Origin: Cephalopachus bancanus
Lineage: Eukaryota > Chordata > Mammalia > Primates > Tarsiidae
DNA length: 64,000 nt
Direction: 5' to 3'
Assembly (NCBI GenBank): GCA_027257055.1
Contig: JAPVLO010000044.1
Coordinates: 5,518,001-5,582,000, forward strand
Below, one piece after another: positions 1-12,164 of this stretch (its first letter is position 1; each line of letters starts with the position of its first letter). A model generated the notes under the pieces. The model had not been told where the DNA came from and did no database searches. It was given only the letters and a program-made list of their open reading frames with translations. Position numbers and translations under genes: made by a program.

Positions 1-660
1 ATTATCTTAAATGTAACTAAATTTGACCAGCACATTAGTTTCATGTGAAACTTGCAATGATCTTTAAATAGAGTATGAAATACTTTTTTTAGGATTGCAT
101 CCTAAAGCTCATGGCTATAACTTGGCCCAGTACAGATATCAAAATCTGAGATTGCCCGCAGGTAAAACTAGCACAACCAGTTTGGGTGGAGTAAAGGTAC
201 AGATGATCAATCTGAGCAGGCAATAGTAATATGCAAAAGAATCCCTTGTATTGGTACAGAGAAGGAAGATTGCTATATCCACTGAAGTGTAAAAGATAAT
301 TGAAGTATGTTAAATAGTCAAAGGTGAGCCTTCAGTTTGCACCTCAACTTCACTTTATAATGACTTGAAATTATGTAATAATGTGCCATGTTACTTAGAA
401 ATAGCACCTACTTGTTAAGTATTAGAGCAGCTTCTGTAGTGATATAAGGTTATCATTAATGAGTATTTTCTATAAATATAAGGCATTTGAAACTGATGTT
501 ATATAAGCATTCTAAATACTGTTTTTAGTACTGAAGTGAAAACATTTGTACCTTAATTTTAATCAAAGCCAGATATAATGCTGATCTGTTTAGAGTTGCT
601 ATGACTCATATACAAACTTCAAACACATTTCTGGGTCAGGCCCAAGCTATATACTTGGAA
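1..660. other. Unique AT-rich DNA, nothing recognised
   Basis: No repeat family, exon-like block or long frame was recognised. The segment ends at the T-rich tail of a minus-strand L1. Confidence 0.5.
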
Positions 661-1016
661 GATTTTTTTTTTTAATTTTGTTTTTATTTTAAAAATGTGG
701 GATACAATTCAGGATTAAGTATGCAGGTGGTCATCGTACAGGTAAAGTTTGGACCTTCCTTTCATCTCCGTTTTGCCTGTTTTGATATCAGGTACCCTTA
801 TTAGTGTTGTGTCTCCCCCTGCCCCCACCCCTACCCGCTACTGCCAGTCTCTTTCTTACAGTATTATGGTAAATATTCAGGATCTGCTTATGAGTGAGAG
901 TATGTGGTACTCTGTTCTTTGTTTCTGTGATGATCACCGAGTATGATAGACCTAAATCTATCCAAGGTGCTGCGAAGTCCATATATTTATCCTTCTTTAT
1001 GGCTGTATAATATCCC

Positions 1017-1017
<1 letters not shown>

Positions 1018-1075
<58 letters not shown>
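1018..1075. repeat. (TG)n microsatellite inside L1
   Basis: An uninterrupted TG run of about 28 units lies where the other L1 copies in this window have a short TG-rich stretch (for example near 35812). It probably expanded from that seed after insertion. Confidence 0.95.
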
Positions 1076-1078
<3 letters not shown>

Positions 1079-1787
1079 ATCTCACATTTTTTAGTCCAGT
1101 CCAGTTTTGATGGGCAGCACAGGTAGTTCCATGTTTTGCTTTTGTGAAGAGTGCTGGAATAAACATGCGTGTGCAGGTATCTTTTGTAGAATGATTTGAG
1201 TTCCTCCAGGTATATTCCCAGTTGGGAGATTGCTGGGTCGTATGGACAATCAATGTCTAGTTCTTTCAGAAATAGCCACACTGTTTTCCAAAAAGATTGA
1301 AGTAGTTTTCATTCCCGCCAGCAGTGTTGAAGTGTTCCTTTTTCTCCACATTCTCGCCAGCTTCTGTTGTTGTTTATTAATGATGGCCATTCTTACTGGT
1401 ATTAGGTAGTATCTCACTGTGGTTTTCATTTACATTTCTCTGTATGATGAGTGAGGCTGAGCACTTTTTCAAGTGTCTGTTGTCTACCTGTATAGCTTCT
1501 TTTGAGAGGTGTCTGTTCATGTCTTTTGCCCACTTTTTAATGGGGCTGTTTGTTTTTTTCTTTTCCACATGTTTGAGTTCCTTGTAGATTCTGGACTTTA
1601 GACCTTTGTCAGATATACAGTTAGCAAATATTCTTTCTCATTCTGTGGGCTGTCTTCCCACTCTCTTGATGGTTTCTTTTGCTTTGCAGAAGCTTTTCAG
1701 TTTGATGTGGTCCCACTTGTCTATCTTTTCTCTTTTGTCATTTATGTAAGGGTTTTTCCTAAATTTTCTAAAGTTCTTATAGTTTGA

Positions 1788-2155
1788 GGTTTTTCATTTA
1801 GGTCTTTTTCAATTTAGAGTTGATTTTTGTGTATGGTGATAGGTAGGAGTCCTGTTTCAGTCTTCTGCATGTGGTCAGCCAGTTTTCCCAGCACCATTTA
1901 TTGAATAGGTTCTCCTCTCCCCAGTGGTTGTTTTTGGAGACTTTGTCAAAGATGAGTTCATTGAGATTGATGTTTTACGTTTATGTCTTTTTTCCATTTA
2001 GAGTTGATATTTGTGTATGGTGATAGGTAGGGGTCCTGTTTCAGTCTTCTGCATATGGTCAGCCAGTTTTCCCAGCACTATTTATGAAATAGGTTGTCCT
2101 CTCCCCAGTGGTTGTTGTTGGAGTCTTTGTCAAAGATGAGTTCATTAAGAAATTG
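1788..2155 (-). repeat. 184-bp tandem duplication within L1 ORF2
   Basis: The block from about 1788 to 1971 is followed directly by a diverged second copy from about 1972 to 2155. The landmark gagttgat starts at 1817 and again at 2001, an offset of 184. Both copies carry the same order of motifs: gtgtatggtgataggtag, cagccagttttcccagcac, and ctctccccagtggttg. Other L1 copies in the window have this segment only once. Confidence 0.85.
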
Positions 2156-4190
2156 AGGTTTTTCTTCTGGAATCACTATACTGTTCCATTGGTCCATATG
2201 CCTATGCTTGGACAAAAACCAGACTATTTTGATTATTCTAGCCTTATAGTAAAATATAAAGTCTGGACATATGATACCTCCTGCTTTTTTTTTTCTTCTG
2301 AGGATTGTTTTGGCTATTTGTGGTCATTTATGTTTCCATATGTGTTTCTGTATTGTCATTTCCAGGTCTGAGAAGAATCATGTTGGTAATTTAATGGGTA
2401 CTATATTGAATAGGTAGATTGCTTTTGGTAGGATGGACATCTTAATAATGTTGACTCTTCCTATCCATGAACTTGGAATATTTTTCCATTTGTTTATGTC
2501 TTCTTGGATTCTTTGAGCAGTATTTTGTAGTTTTTATCATAAAGGACTTTCACTTCTCTGGTTAGGAAGATGCCAAGGTATTTCTTTTTTGGGGTGGCTA
2601 TTGTGAATGGGATTTTGCCTTTTATTTGGTTCTCTGTCTGCTTGTTGTTGGTGTATAGGAATGCAAGTGTCTTTTATACATTTATTTTGTTCCCCAAGAC
2701 TTTTCAAAAGTCCTTTATCAGTGAAAAGCAGATTTTTGACAGATTCTCTTGGGTTTTCGAGGTATAGGATCCTATCGTCAGCAAAGAGGGATAATTTAAC
2801 TTCCTCTTTTCAATTTTGATACCCAAGTTCCTTCTCTTGTCTAATTGCTCTAGTTAGGACTTCCAACACACTGTTGAACAAGATGGGTGAGAGTGGACAA
2901 CCTTTTCTTGTTCTGGTTTTCAGGGGAAATGTTTCCAGATTCTGTTTCTTTAGCAATGTACTGGCTGTGGGTTGATCATAGTTGGCACTTACCATTTTGG
3001 GGTATGTTCCTTCTATGCCTAGGTATTTGAGGGTTTTTATCAAGAAGGTATGCTGGATTTTATCAAAAGCATTTTCTACCTCTAATAATATAATCTTGTG
3101 CATCTTGTTTTACATCTGTTGATGTATTTAATTACATTTATCGTCTTGCGGATGTTGAAACAGCCCTGCATCCTGGGGATGAAGCCTACTTGGTATGGAT
3201 GATTTTTTGAGATGTGTTGTTGGATCCAATTTCCTAGAATCATATTGAGAATTTTTGCATCTGTGTTCATTAGGGACATTGACCTGTAGGTCTCTTTTTT
3301 GGTTTGATCTTTACCTGGTTTGGGTATCCATGTGATGTTAGCTTTGTAAAATGATTTGGGGAGAAGTTCATCTTTCTCAATTACCTGGAATTCTTTCAGT
3401 AGGATTGGTACCAGCTCCTCCTTGTATGATTTGTAGAATTCTGCTGGAACGCCATCTGGTCCAGCTCTTTTTTTTGCAGGTAGTTTTTCTTATGACAGAG
3501 TCAATTTCCTGGGTTGTTATTGGTCTATTTAGTCTCAGTATCTTCTAGTTTCATCTAGTTTCTAGATGTCAGAACATCTTCCATTTCATTTATGTTATCA
3601 AGCTTGCTTCCATACAAGTATGCATAATAATCTCCGATAATCTTTTGTATTTCTTCAGAGTCATTTGTGATTTGATCTTTTGCATTTCTGATTATGTTTA
3701 TTTGGGCTTTTTCTCTCTTTTTTCTGGCTAGGGAGTCGTCAATCTTGTTTATTCTTTCGAAGAACCAGCTTTTCGTTTTGTTGGTTTTTTTTTTTTTTTA
3801 TGATGTTTGTCTTCTATGTCCCATATTTGGGCTTTTTTTGGTGATCTGGATTTTTTTGCTAAAGTTAGGGTTTTGGTTGTCTTGTCTTTCCAGCTCCCTT
3901 AGGTGATTTATTAGACTGTTAACTTCTGATCTTTCCATTTTCTTGATGTGTGTTCGTAGAGATATAAACTCCCCTCTTAGAACTGATTTCATGGCATTCC
4001 AGAGGTTTTGGTAGGATGTTTCTTCGTTTTCATTTGTTTCCCGGAATATTTCAATTTCTGTTTTGATTTCAGTGTTGAATCTAGTAGTCATTCAGCTTCA
4101 TGATGTTTAGTGTCCATGGCTTTGTGGGTTTTGGGGGAATTTCGTTAGTGTTGATATTTATTTTTATTCCACTGTGGTTTGAGGGAAGAT

Positions 4191-4954
4191 ATTTATATAG
4201 GCATATGACAGATATATATTTTGCCGTATACTTTTTGGTTTCCAAATGATTGCATGAAAATTTTGAATGTATTATTAATGGCACTGAAAGCAACCATTTT
4301 TAACTGTTAGTTGTATGAGTGGGTTTTTTTCCCCTTCATTATAAAAAAACAAACAAACTCTATTTTCTGCTTAAATATAGTCAGCTACTGCCAATCCAGA
4401 AGGAATAAATCCCCATTTTTCCATCTAGCTTTTCATCTTTCCTTATGTTATAACCAATTACTGATTTATTAAATCACTCTTACTTTTTATTGTTAATTTT
4501 GTTTGCTTGCTGGTGCATTATAGAAAATATAAATATTTGTCTTGATGAAATAATGTTATATTTTATCACTTAAATCTATTATTTAGAAAAAATATGAGAG
4601 GTATGATGAGATTTATAACACAGAACCAAATAATCCCCCAGGCAGCTTTTAACTTTGTAATCAGCATTAGTATTTTTAATCTTAACAAAAAATGGTAGCT
4701 TTGAGAAAATTGATATTTTCTTAAAATTCCCCTGACAGCCTCTTCCCTTCTCACCCCATACACCATTTTTTTAAACACGATTGTTAAAAGAAATCTATTA
4801 GAACTTGATGAATCAGGTTTTTTTAAAGTCGGTGTTTCCATGGAAACATCATATCTGTTTTCTAACTTTTTCTTTTTCTAAAGACATTTTGCTGTTTGTG
4901 ATAAATGCATTGCCTTTCCCAGTGTTTTTCACCCAAATCCTTTTCTTTTCAATA
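4191..4954. other. Unique DNA between L1 and piggyBac
   Basis: AT-rich sequence with no recognised repeat or frame. It ends at the TTAA target of the piggyBac element. Confidence 0.4.
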
Positions 4955-4996
4955 TTAACCCTTTGCACTACATCATAAATCTAGTAAACTACTCTG

Positions 4997-5017
4997 ATGT
5001 CCCCTTTCAGGGGACAT
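4997..5017. repeat. Subterminal palindrome of the piggyBac element
   Basis: Perfect 9-bp arms (atgtcccct and aggggacat) are separated by ttc. Subterminal internal repeats are known in piggyBac elements and bind the transposase. That role here is inference from position, about 40 bp inside the left TTAA. Confidence 0.6.
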
Positions 5018-5703
5018 AAAGAGATTGCTAGTGAGGTGATTATACAGGACAAACTTATACCAGTGTAAATTTTTGAAAAATGTATGTTTCCTTGAAGTTT
5101 TCTAATTCAAATGCACAAAAAAGATAATAAAGAGATGGAATATATACTGAGATATCAGTATATATTAGTATAATATCAGCTGGTGTTATGGAGATAACAC
5201 CATCCTTCCGCCATGGTGCCAACACTTCTTTGTAAAGAGTGGTAGCAATAAAGAGCGTTTATATAACAAAGGCGGCTGTGGGTGTATCCTTTGTATCATA
5301 TGGCATAACATCAGAAGATAGATAAGCAAATTACTATAGTCTTTAAAGAAAGAGTCTTCAAATTTGAAGGCAGATCATATTGAAGTATATCAAGTGGCAC
5401 AGATCAAATATACCTATTGTACTAAGTTGGAAAATTAAAATTGTAATAGTAATATCCTTTTGATGAATTTTATTTTGTGATTTATATCAGAAATTTTTAT
5501 CCATTTATTTCGTTTGCAGAACAATGCCAAAATGAAAAGAAAAGGTAAGAATTATAAGCAGCAGCAAAGATAAGTTAGATTTAGACTTTATACAGATAAT
5601 TTAGAAAAATGTTGTTGTACATCTTCAAACAAGACCACAAATAGCAAGTAATATGATAGAACTGATTGACTATTTTGCTCTGTTTTTAAAGAATGAATTA
5701 GTA

Positions 5704-5985
5704 GCCGGGCTCGGTGGCTCAGCCTGTAATCCCGCGCCTTTGGGAGGCTGAGGTGAGTGGATTGCCTGAGCCCGCGGGTTCGAGAGCCGCCTAGGCAGTG
5801 AGACCTCATCTCTACAATAAATCAAAAAATCAGCCGGGCGTGGTAGTGCATGCCTGTAGTTCCGGCTACTCAGAAGGCTGAGGCGGAAGGATCGCTGGAG
5901 CCCAGCAGGTCGAGGCTGCGGTGGCCGGGAGCGGCCACTGCACTCCAGTCTGGGTGACAGAGTGAGACTCCAACTCAAAAAAAAA
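5704..5985 (+). mobile_element. Alu, young lineage-specific subfamily, inside piggyBac
   Basis: Full dimeric Alu starting gccgggctcggtgg and ending in an A-tail. It has a perfect 16-bp target duplication, aaagaatgaattagta, at 5688-5703 and 5986-6001. Removing it restores the split piggyBac reading frame. Carries the young-subfamily features described for the element at 27437. Confidence 0.95.
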
Positions 5986-7234
5986 AAAGAATGAATTAGT
6001 AGATAGTGTAACAAAAGAAATTGTTATGCGGATGAAAAATTAAGAGCAAAGAACCTATCACACAAATTTTGGCATAAGTAGCATGACGTGTTGACCAAAA
6101 GTCATTTTTAGCTTTTATTGCAGTTATCCTAAATATGGGAATAATTCAGGTGCCAAATTTGCAAGAACATTGACTGTTTTCAATAGTAAAATACTCTTCA
6201 GAAACATTCAGTAGAGAAAGGTTTATGCAGATCTTCTGGAAGCTTCATTTGAAGACATCTGCATTGTTATGGGATGGCCAGAACTTGTATTCAAAAGGCC
6301 AATAATTATTTGGAATACATTGATTCAAAATGTTCACAGTATTTCATACCAGATCAGGCCATTTGAGTTGACAGATCAATGTAAAGGGCAAATATCATTT
6401 ATAGCATACAATCTAAATAAGCCCACCAAATGGGATATATACATTTATGTACTAGCTGATTAAAAAACAGGGTATCTTTTTTCAGTACTTGCCTACTATG
6501 GCAACATGACATCTGAAAACATTATTTGACTTGATCTTCCAGAAAGCACCAGAATTCAATTACATTTATATTAAAAATTATTGGAAAAAGTTCCCAGTGC
6601 AGCAGGATACCACATGTTTGCAGACAGATATTGCACTAGTATTGTCCTAGCAAAAGAACTACTAAAGGTGAGATGTCATCTTACTGGTACAGAGTCAACA
6701 GAAAGGGAATACCAGCACAAATAAAAAAGCTAAAGTTTTTAATAAAAAAAAAACAGTAGTGTATAGGAAAAATAATAGTACATTTCTTGTGTGGAAGGAC
6801 GAAAGGATTGTTATAATTCTGCACTTGGAATCATGCAGAAATGAAAGCTACCATAAGAACATTTCATGGTAGAAATATTATATCAGTCAAAAAGTCTGAA
6901 ATGATTCTAAATTATATTGCAAGCAAATGTGAGTGCTATAGATTGTGCAGATCAGTATGCATCTACATATCTTTTTTTGTGAAAACCTTTAAAATGGTGA
7001 CTAGAAATATGCACTACTAACTCCTATATACTGTACTGTGCATAAAAAAAAAAAACCCATGTCCCATTTGAAATTTGTCAAATTTCTGATTGATCAGTTG
7101 ATTTTAGGAATCACAAGTGTGTCTTTCAACATCATCTTTGAACAGACTGGACAATAAATTACATATGACTAATGTGGGAGGAAGAAAATGAGACTGCATT
7201 GTCTGCTCAAATAGAAAAACAAAACACCAGGTGG

Positions 7235-7318
7235 GGCAACCCATTGGGTCCACTCCCACTGTGGGAGCTATTCTGTCTTCTCAATAAATGCTACTTTCAA
7301 AAACAAAAACAAAAAAAA
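7235..7318 (+). mobile_element. 84-bp polyadenylated endogenous retrovirus R-like fragment
   Basis: A GC-richer block contains ccactgtgggagct and a polyadenylation signal (aataaa at 7283), then an A-rich tail. It resembles the R region and polyadenylation segment of class I endogenous retrovirus LTRs. It sits between a 9-bp duplication, accaggtgg (7226-7234 and 7319-7327), inside the piggyBac coding region. The poly-A tail and duplication suggest the 3' end of a transcript was retrotransposed by L1 machinery. No retroviral gene is present. Confidence 0.55.
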
Positions 7319-7628
7319 ACCAGGTGGAAGACATCAAACAAATTGCTATTGCTCAGCATATATCAATGAACCTGCAATGCATGTCGGTGACTGCTTCAAA
7401 CATTACCACTATAGAAAAATATATAAACTTTTGATTTTTTTTTTGTTATGAATAAGTTCCTCAATGTCCAAAATCCCATTATAAGCCAAATATCATTACA
7501 CAGTAAAATGATTGGTTCCAATGCTATAGTATTTAATATGCAGTGATTCAGTTTTCACTGTTTCATACAAAGTACGGTCGAGTTTCTGGCAGGTGATCCA
7601 CGAGATATCTCCAGTTGCCAAGGGTTAA

Positions 7629-8954
7629 CCCACAGAAATAGTGAAAAACTTTTAGCAAATGACTTAAAATTTTAATGATCTGATTATTTCAAATGGCATG
7701 TCATAGTTTCTTAAGGACCCATAATTTTATTTTTTAGAGACCCACCAGATGCATTTAAGGGATCAGTTAAATGACCTAAGATTTTCTGGTGATTTATCAT
7801 ACTGCTAAGTGAAATTTTTTTGTTTCCAAGTAAGTAGTTTTAAGGTGTTGTTCTCAAAATTTACTCACTTTGCATTTAATTAAATCCTAATAATTTTATA
7901 TGTATATTTGTAGTAATCATTTAAAAAGATATTATCAGCTTTATTTGAAAAAAGCATAGTCTGTAGTTCTGTGCAAAGAATTTTGTTAGTAACATTTCAC
8001 CATGAAGGTAGTAATTGGTGATATTTATAACAGTGTCTTGAATTCAGTATGTATTTATTGGAATATATCAAAATGTTGTTCCCTTGTTTGGGAGAAAACC
8101 ATTTTGTTTTATTTTATTACTTTGTGCATATGTATTGAAAAATGTCTATTTTAAAACTAGTATAGTTAGCAAAGCCATGTATACAGCAGACTTTGAATAA
8201 TATTAGTATATATTGCCATTTTAATTTAGGGTAAAATGTATCAGAATCTTGATTTCTGAAAATACAGATTAAATTCTCTTCTATTAGCTCCCTATTGCAT
8301 TTTTTTTAAAGTTTATATGCTGTTGAAAATGTCCTATCAATATTTGATTGTCAACTGTATAGGGGCCTAAGCTCTGAACTCCAGTTCCTGAGTGAGTTCC
8401 ATAGTAGTCCTGAGTGGCATTTCATTGTGGGGCTTGTGCTTCTTTTCACACTGCCTGTTCTGCTGCATTTGCCTATCCTGGGAGTCATTGCTGCTAGGCT
8501 TGTCTCTTAGGTATAATATTACTGTTAAATTCCCTAGGAGTGTAGGAATTTGGGGCAAAGTAAAGATTTGGCTCAAAGAAATCTCCATTCCACTTTTGCA
8601 CAAGAAACGTTATTGTTAAGAGGTCCTTATTTGGTTCCACACCTATGAGTTCTAATTGAGGCCCAGAGTAAGTGAATGATTAATCAGGAACTTGAACAAT
8701 GTGACTTTATTCTATCATTGATGCTTCTTTTCCCGCTCTTCTATCCTGCTCCTCACTGTGCCCCTTCAGAGGAGGGAAACCACAAAATTGCACAGCTTAT
8801 CTGTCTTTTTTGAGGCTCAGTGTTCGATGGGGGAAAGAAGAGAAGAAAGATCATCTTAAGCTTATTTATTTTGTTATATATTTTCTAGGTAACTCTGGGG
8901 TTGGCACTTAACATCAGTTGTCTAAAAATTTTTTTCTCACAACAGGTAGTTTGT
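7629..8954. other. Unique DNA, nothing recognised
   Basis: No repeat or convincing exon was recognised. The short overlapping frames at 8367-8619 lack codon or homology support. Confidence 0.4.
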
Positions 8955-9095
8955 ATGAGAAACAGTGAATAAACAGCCTAATTTAAAGGTTAAGTGACCA
9001 TCAACCACAAGCTGACAGTATATAAATATATGGTAAATCTGGGAATTTAATCTGGATCTTACAAATTCTAAAGCCTTTGCTTTTGCCTTCGTTCC
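8955..9095 (-). repeat. MIR-like fragment
   Basis: A weak match to the MIR core read backwards: ttaagtgacc, then an agctgacag/gtaaatctggga region, then a tctggatctt...aaagcc end. Too diverged for firm bounds. Confidence 0.35.
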
Positions 9096-9321
9096 TGTAC
9101 AACCATTACCATCATTATGATCATTACATCATCATCTGTGACTACAGAGGGCCTTTAGTGGTGCTACTTCCTATGGCCTCCTTTTCATTTTACATGGCTA
9201 TCTTGGACTTCACCATAGCATAATACCTTTTTCCAAGACGGAGCAGTTCAAGAATTATAGGCAGAAACTGCAAATCGCTTAAGGACTAGCTAAAATTTGG
9301 TGGAGTTAGGGGATTATAGAC

Positions 9322-9484
9322 TTTTTTTTTTTTTTTTTTGCATTGAAGTCTCACTCTGTCGCCCAGACTGGGTGCAGTGGCACCCTCCCAGCCACCACAG
9401 CCTCGACCTGCTGGGCTCCAGCGATCCTTCCACTCATCCTTCCAAGTAGCTGAAACTACAGGTGTGCGCTCCCACACCTGGCTA
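9322..9484 (-). mobile_element. Alu right monomer only (5'-truncated), minus strand
   Basis: A T-run followed by the right arm only (gtctcactctgtcgcccag to the right-arm start). It is flanked by an 11-bp duplication, ggattatagac, at 9311-9321 and 9485-9495. The duplication shows that the truncation happened at insertion. Confidence 0.9.
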
Positions 9485-9495
9485 GGATTATAGAC

Positions 9496-11146
9496 ATTCT
9501 TGTTATAGGCATGGCAAAATTGAATACAAAAGAGCATATGAGATGGGAAATAATGTAACTATCTTTGGAAACTCAACACAGTATCCTGTGTTTATAAGCA
9601 AAGTCTTACAAAGGAATATGGAAGCACATCATTGCAAGTACATCACCGTCTAGAATTGCAGGTTTTGTAGGTGTTCTTTCCTAAAATTGATGTGCCTGAG
9701 AATGTACCTGTTTTCACTATAACTTTCTCCTTCACATGAGAATGCCATATTCCTTACCCTTCCTAAATCTTACTAATAGTGTATTTCATGGGGAGTAAAA
9801 ACTTATAGGTACTACACACAGGGGAAACCTCCATTTATGATTAATTAAGATACCCCAAATTAATAGGACTTTTGGGTTTTTCTACCCTATATGCTTTTCT
9901 CTAAATATCAAGTTTGACTGCAAAAGCAGGCATTTTGGTCTGCATTGATATATTTTGAATTCAGATGTAGTAGAGTGGTAGTGTGGTAGTAATGACAGTA
10001 TTTGTTTTAATAACTTTGCCTCTTTGATTCATTGATTATTGTTGCGAGAGCCTTGAGAGCAAAGCAAAGAGAAAATATCCATGAGAAAAACCAAATTCCC
10101 CAAAAGATCTTATAGCTTATCTTAATACTTTATCCCTAGGATAATCCATGAATTGGAAAGGTATCTTTCATGCCTAAGTAATTTTGAATGATAACAATGA
10201 TTGTTTCAAATGTGACTGGAAGTTCTCTAGGACTATGAAAGCCATAAACAAAACTTTCACATAATTTCTTTGATATTTGATATGCATGTTTCTATAATAC
10301 AGCATTCTATTTTACAAAATCATATCAAGAAAATTTTATTTAAAGTCCAGCATCTTATTTTATCTTAAGAAATTTTATCGTTACTATTTTCTGTATCATA
10401 TTACTATAATTTGTAACCGAATAAATAAATGTACATGCTGATTTCTAAGCCCAATAATTTTTCGCAGTATATACCTTTCTCTTTTATTAATGTCATAAGG
10501 AAAGTTTGTTATGCCTAATGAAGTGAGAAGGAAATGGCATTATTTCTGATTTTTGTACTCTATTTTTATTTAGTTATTCCAAAAGCCAGACCCCAGAGTT
10601 CAAGATGTGCAAACACATTTATTGAACGACTATTTTGTCTTTTATCATATATCTTGTAACATAAATAATTTTAGCTGCATGATATTGCATTGTTGTAAGT
10701 TAACTAAAGATAAGTAGCAATTTGCTTTACAGTCTTACTTTTATGACCTATTTTATAAAAATAGATAAATCAATTTTATCTGAAATGCATTATTTTAATT
10801 TTGACTGCTTTTAGTAATCTGTCCTAAAATTTTTATTCTGTCATTTCGCAGCAGTTTTTATAATATTCCTTGAAACATATATTAGCACATTTATTTGAAT
10901 TGAAAAAACAAGGTCAAACTCTTTCTAGCAGAAAATAACTTTGGAGACTGGCCTGACAGTAAGAACTGTCTTTGCTAATTGTGTTATGTGGCAGACATTT
11001 TCCCTAATTGAATGAACTAGATCAGCATCTCTAAGTTTGTTTTTACTTTATTTAGATATTTTATTATGGAAAATTTCAAACATATACAAAGATAGAACCT
11101 GTCACCCTGTTGGTAGCTTCAACAACTACCAACTCATGACCACATT
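9496..11146. other. Unique AT-rich DNA
   Basis: No exon or firm repeat recognised. The stretch around 11030-11130 resembles the old L1M-like sequence also seen near 28500-28760, but is too short to classify. Confidence 0.35.
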
Positions 11147-11514
11147 AATTTTTTTTTTTTTTTTTTTTTTGCTTTATTATATTATAGAGGTGTAGGGTAC
11201 AAGTCAGGATTTGATACATAAGTAATCTGTGTGCAGGTGAAATTTGGGCCTCCAGCTGGTCTTCATTTCACCTAGTTTAGGATCAGGTGCCCTTTGTGTT
11301 GTTACATGTCTTCTCCCTCCTCTCTCTTGGCAGTGTCCTGTGACTGCTGATCCCTCTCTTGTGCTATTGAAATTAACGTTCAGGTCCCACTTAAGAGGGA
11401 AAATGTGGTATTCGGTTCTTTGTTTCTGTAATAAATTACTAAGTATAATTGTCTCCAGCTCCATCCAATTTTCTGTGAAGTCCATGATTTTGTCCTTCTT
11501 GATGACTGTGATCA
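11147..11514 (-). mobile_element. Short L1 3' end, minus strand
   Basis: A long T-run, then an L1 3'UTR (gtgtagggtacaagtcagg) and the last part of ORF2 (matching catgattttgtccttctt). Truncated after about 370 bp. A short ttaattttt repeat at both sides may be the target duplication. Confidence 0.85.
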
Positions 11515-11576
11515 GTTAATTTTTCATTCATATCTCTCCCCTCCATTTCCCTCTTTTCACACCCTCTCCTTGTACA

Positions 11577-11757
11577 TTTTTTTTTTTTTTTTGAGTTGGA
11601 GTCTCACTCTGTCGCCCAGACTGGAGTGCAGTGGCCGCTCCCAACCACCGCAGCCTTGACCTGCTGGGCTTCGGCGATCCTTCCACCTCAGCCTTCCGGG
11701 TAGCCAGAATTACAGGCATGCACTACCACGCCCAGCTGATTTTTTTGATTTATTGTA
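11577..11757 (-). mobile_element. Alu right monomer plus linker, minus strand
   Basis: T-run, gagttggagtctcactctg, right arm, then the mid linker (gattttttgatttattgta), where it stops. The right arm has the gtggccgctccc form of the young subfamily. Possible short duplication ttgta(c/t)a. Confidence 0.8.
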
Positions 11758-11858
11758 TAAATATTTCAATACATAATATCTTAAAGATAAGAATTTTTAA
11801 AAATAATACATAATCACCATACATTCATCTTATCTTTAAAAATTAAGAATAGTTTATT

Positions 11859-12164
<306 letters not shown>

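Larger units (their letters stand above)
662..4190 (-). mobile_element. 5'-truncated L1 (3'UTR plus most of ORF2), minus strand
   Basis: The T-run at about 662 is the poly-A tail seen from the other strand. It is followed by an L1 3'UTR and then by ORF2 read backwards up to the endonuclease region. Recognisable ORF2 pieces on the minus strand include the reverse-transcriptase stretch near 2810-3279 and the endonuclease/RT linker near 3798-4091. All frames are broken by stops and frameshifts, so there is no active enzyme. L1 homology stops near 4190 without any ORF1. The element carries a CA microsatellite (1018-1075) and a tandem duplication (1788-2155). The start near 4190 was judged by loss of similarity to the L1 at 51629-55947. 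Confidence 0.9.
5600..7425 (+). pseudogene. piggyBac-type transposase pseudogene (DDE_Tnp_1_7 family)
   Basis: This family cuts and pastes DNA at TTAA using three catalytic aspartates. Translating the plus strand in shifting frames gives the family's landmarks in order. An N-terminal helical block ELIDYFALFLKNELVDS is split by the Alu at 5704. The first Asp lies in LTDQCKG (codon 6374) and is followed by NKPTKWDIYIYVLAD. The second Asp is in MFADRYCTSIVLAKELL (codon 6623). The third lies in the IDCADQYAS block (6941-6952), followed by NSYILY. The C-terminal Cys/His tail reads GDCFKHYHY near 7388-7414. The frame is broken by many stops and frameshifts, by the Alu and by a retrovirus-like fragment at 7235, so it is not functional. 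I cannot assign it to a named primate PGBD gene. Confidence 0.8.
4955..7628 (+). mobile_element. Near-complete, decayed piggyBac-family DNA transposon
   Basis: The element is bounded by TTAA at 4955-4958 and at 7625-7628, the piggyBac target. Its ends match as inverted repeats: the left end reads ttaaccctttgcac, and the right end read inward is ttaacccttggcaac. Just inside the left end is a subterminal palindrome with arms atgtcccct (4997-5005) and aggggacat (5009-5017). After subtracting an Alu (5704-6001 with its duplication) and an 84-bp insert (7235-7318 plus 9 bp), the element is about 2.28 kb, the size expected of an autonomous piggyBac. The transposase relic lies between the ends in the plus orientation. 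Confidence 0.8.
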
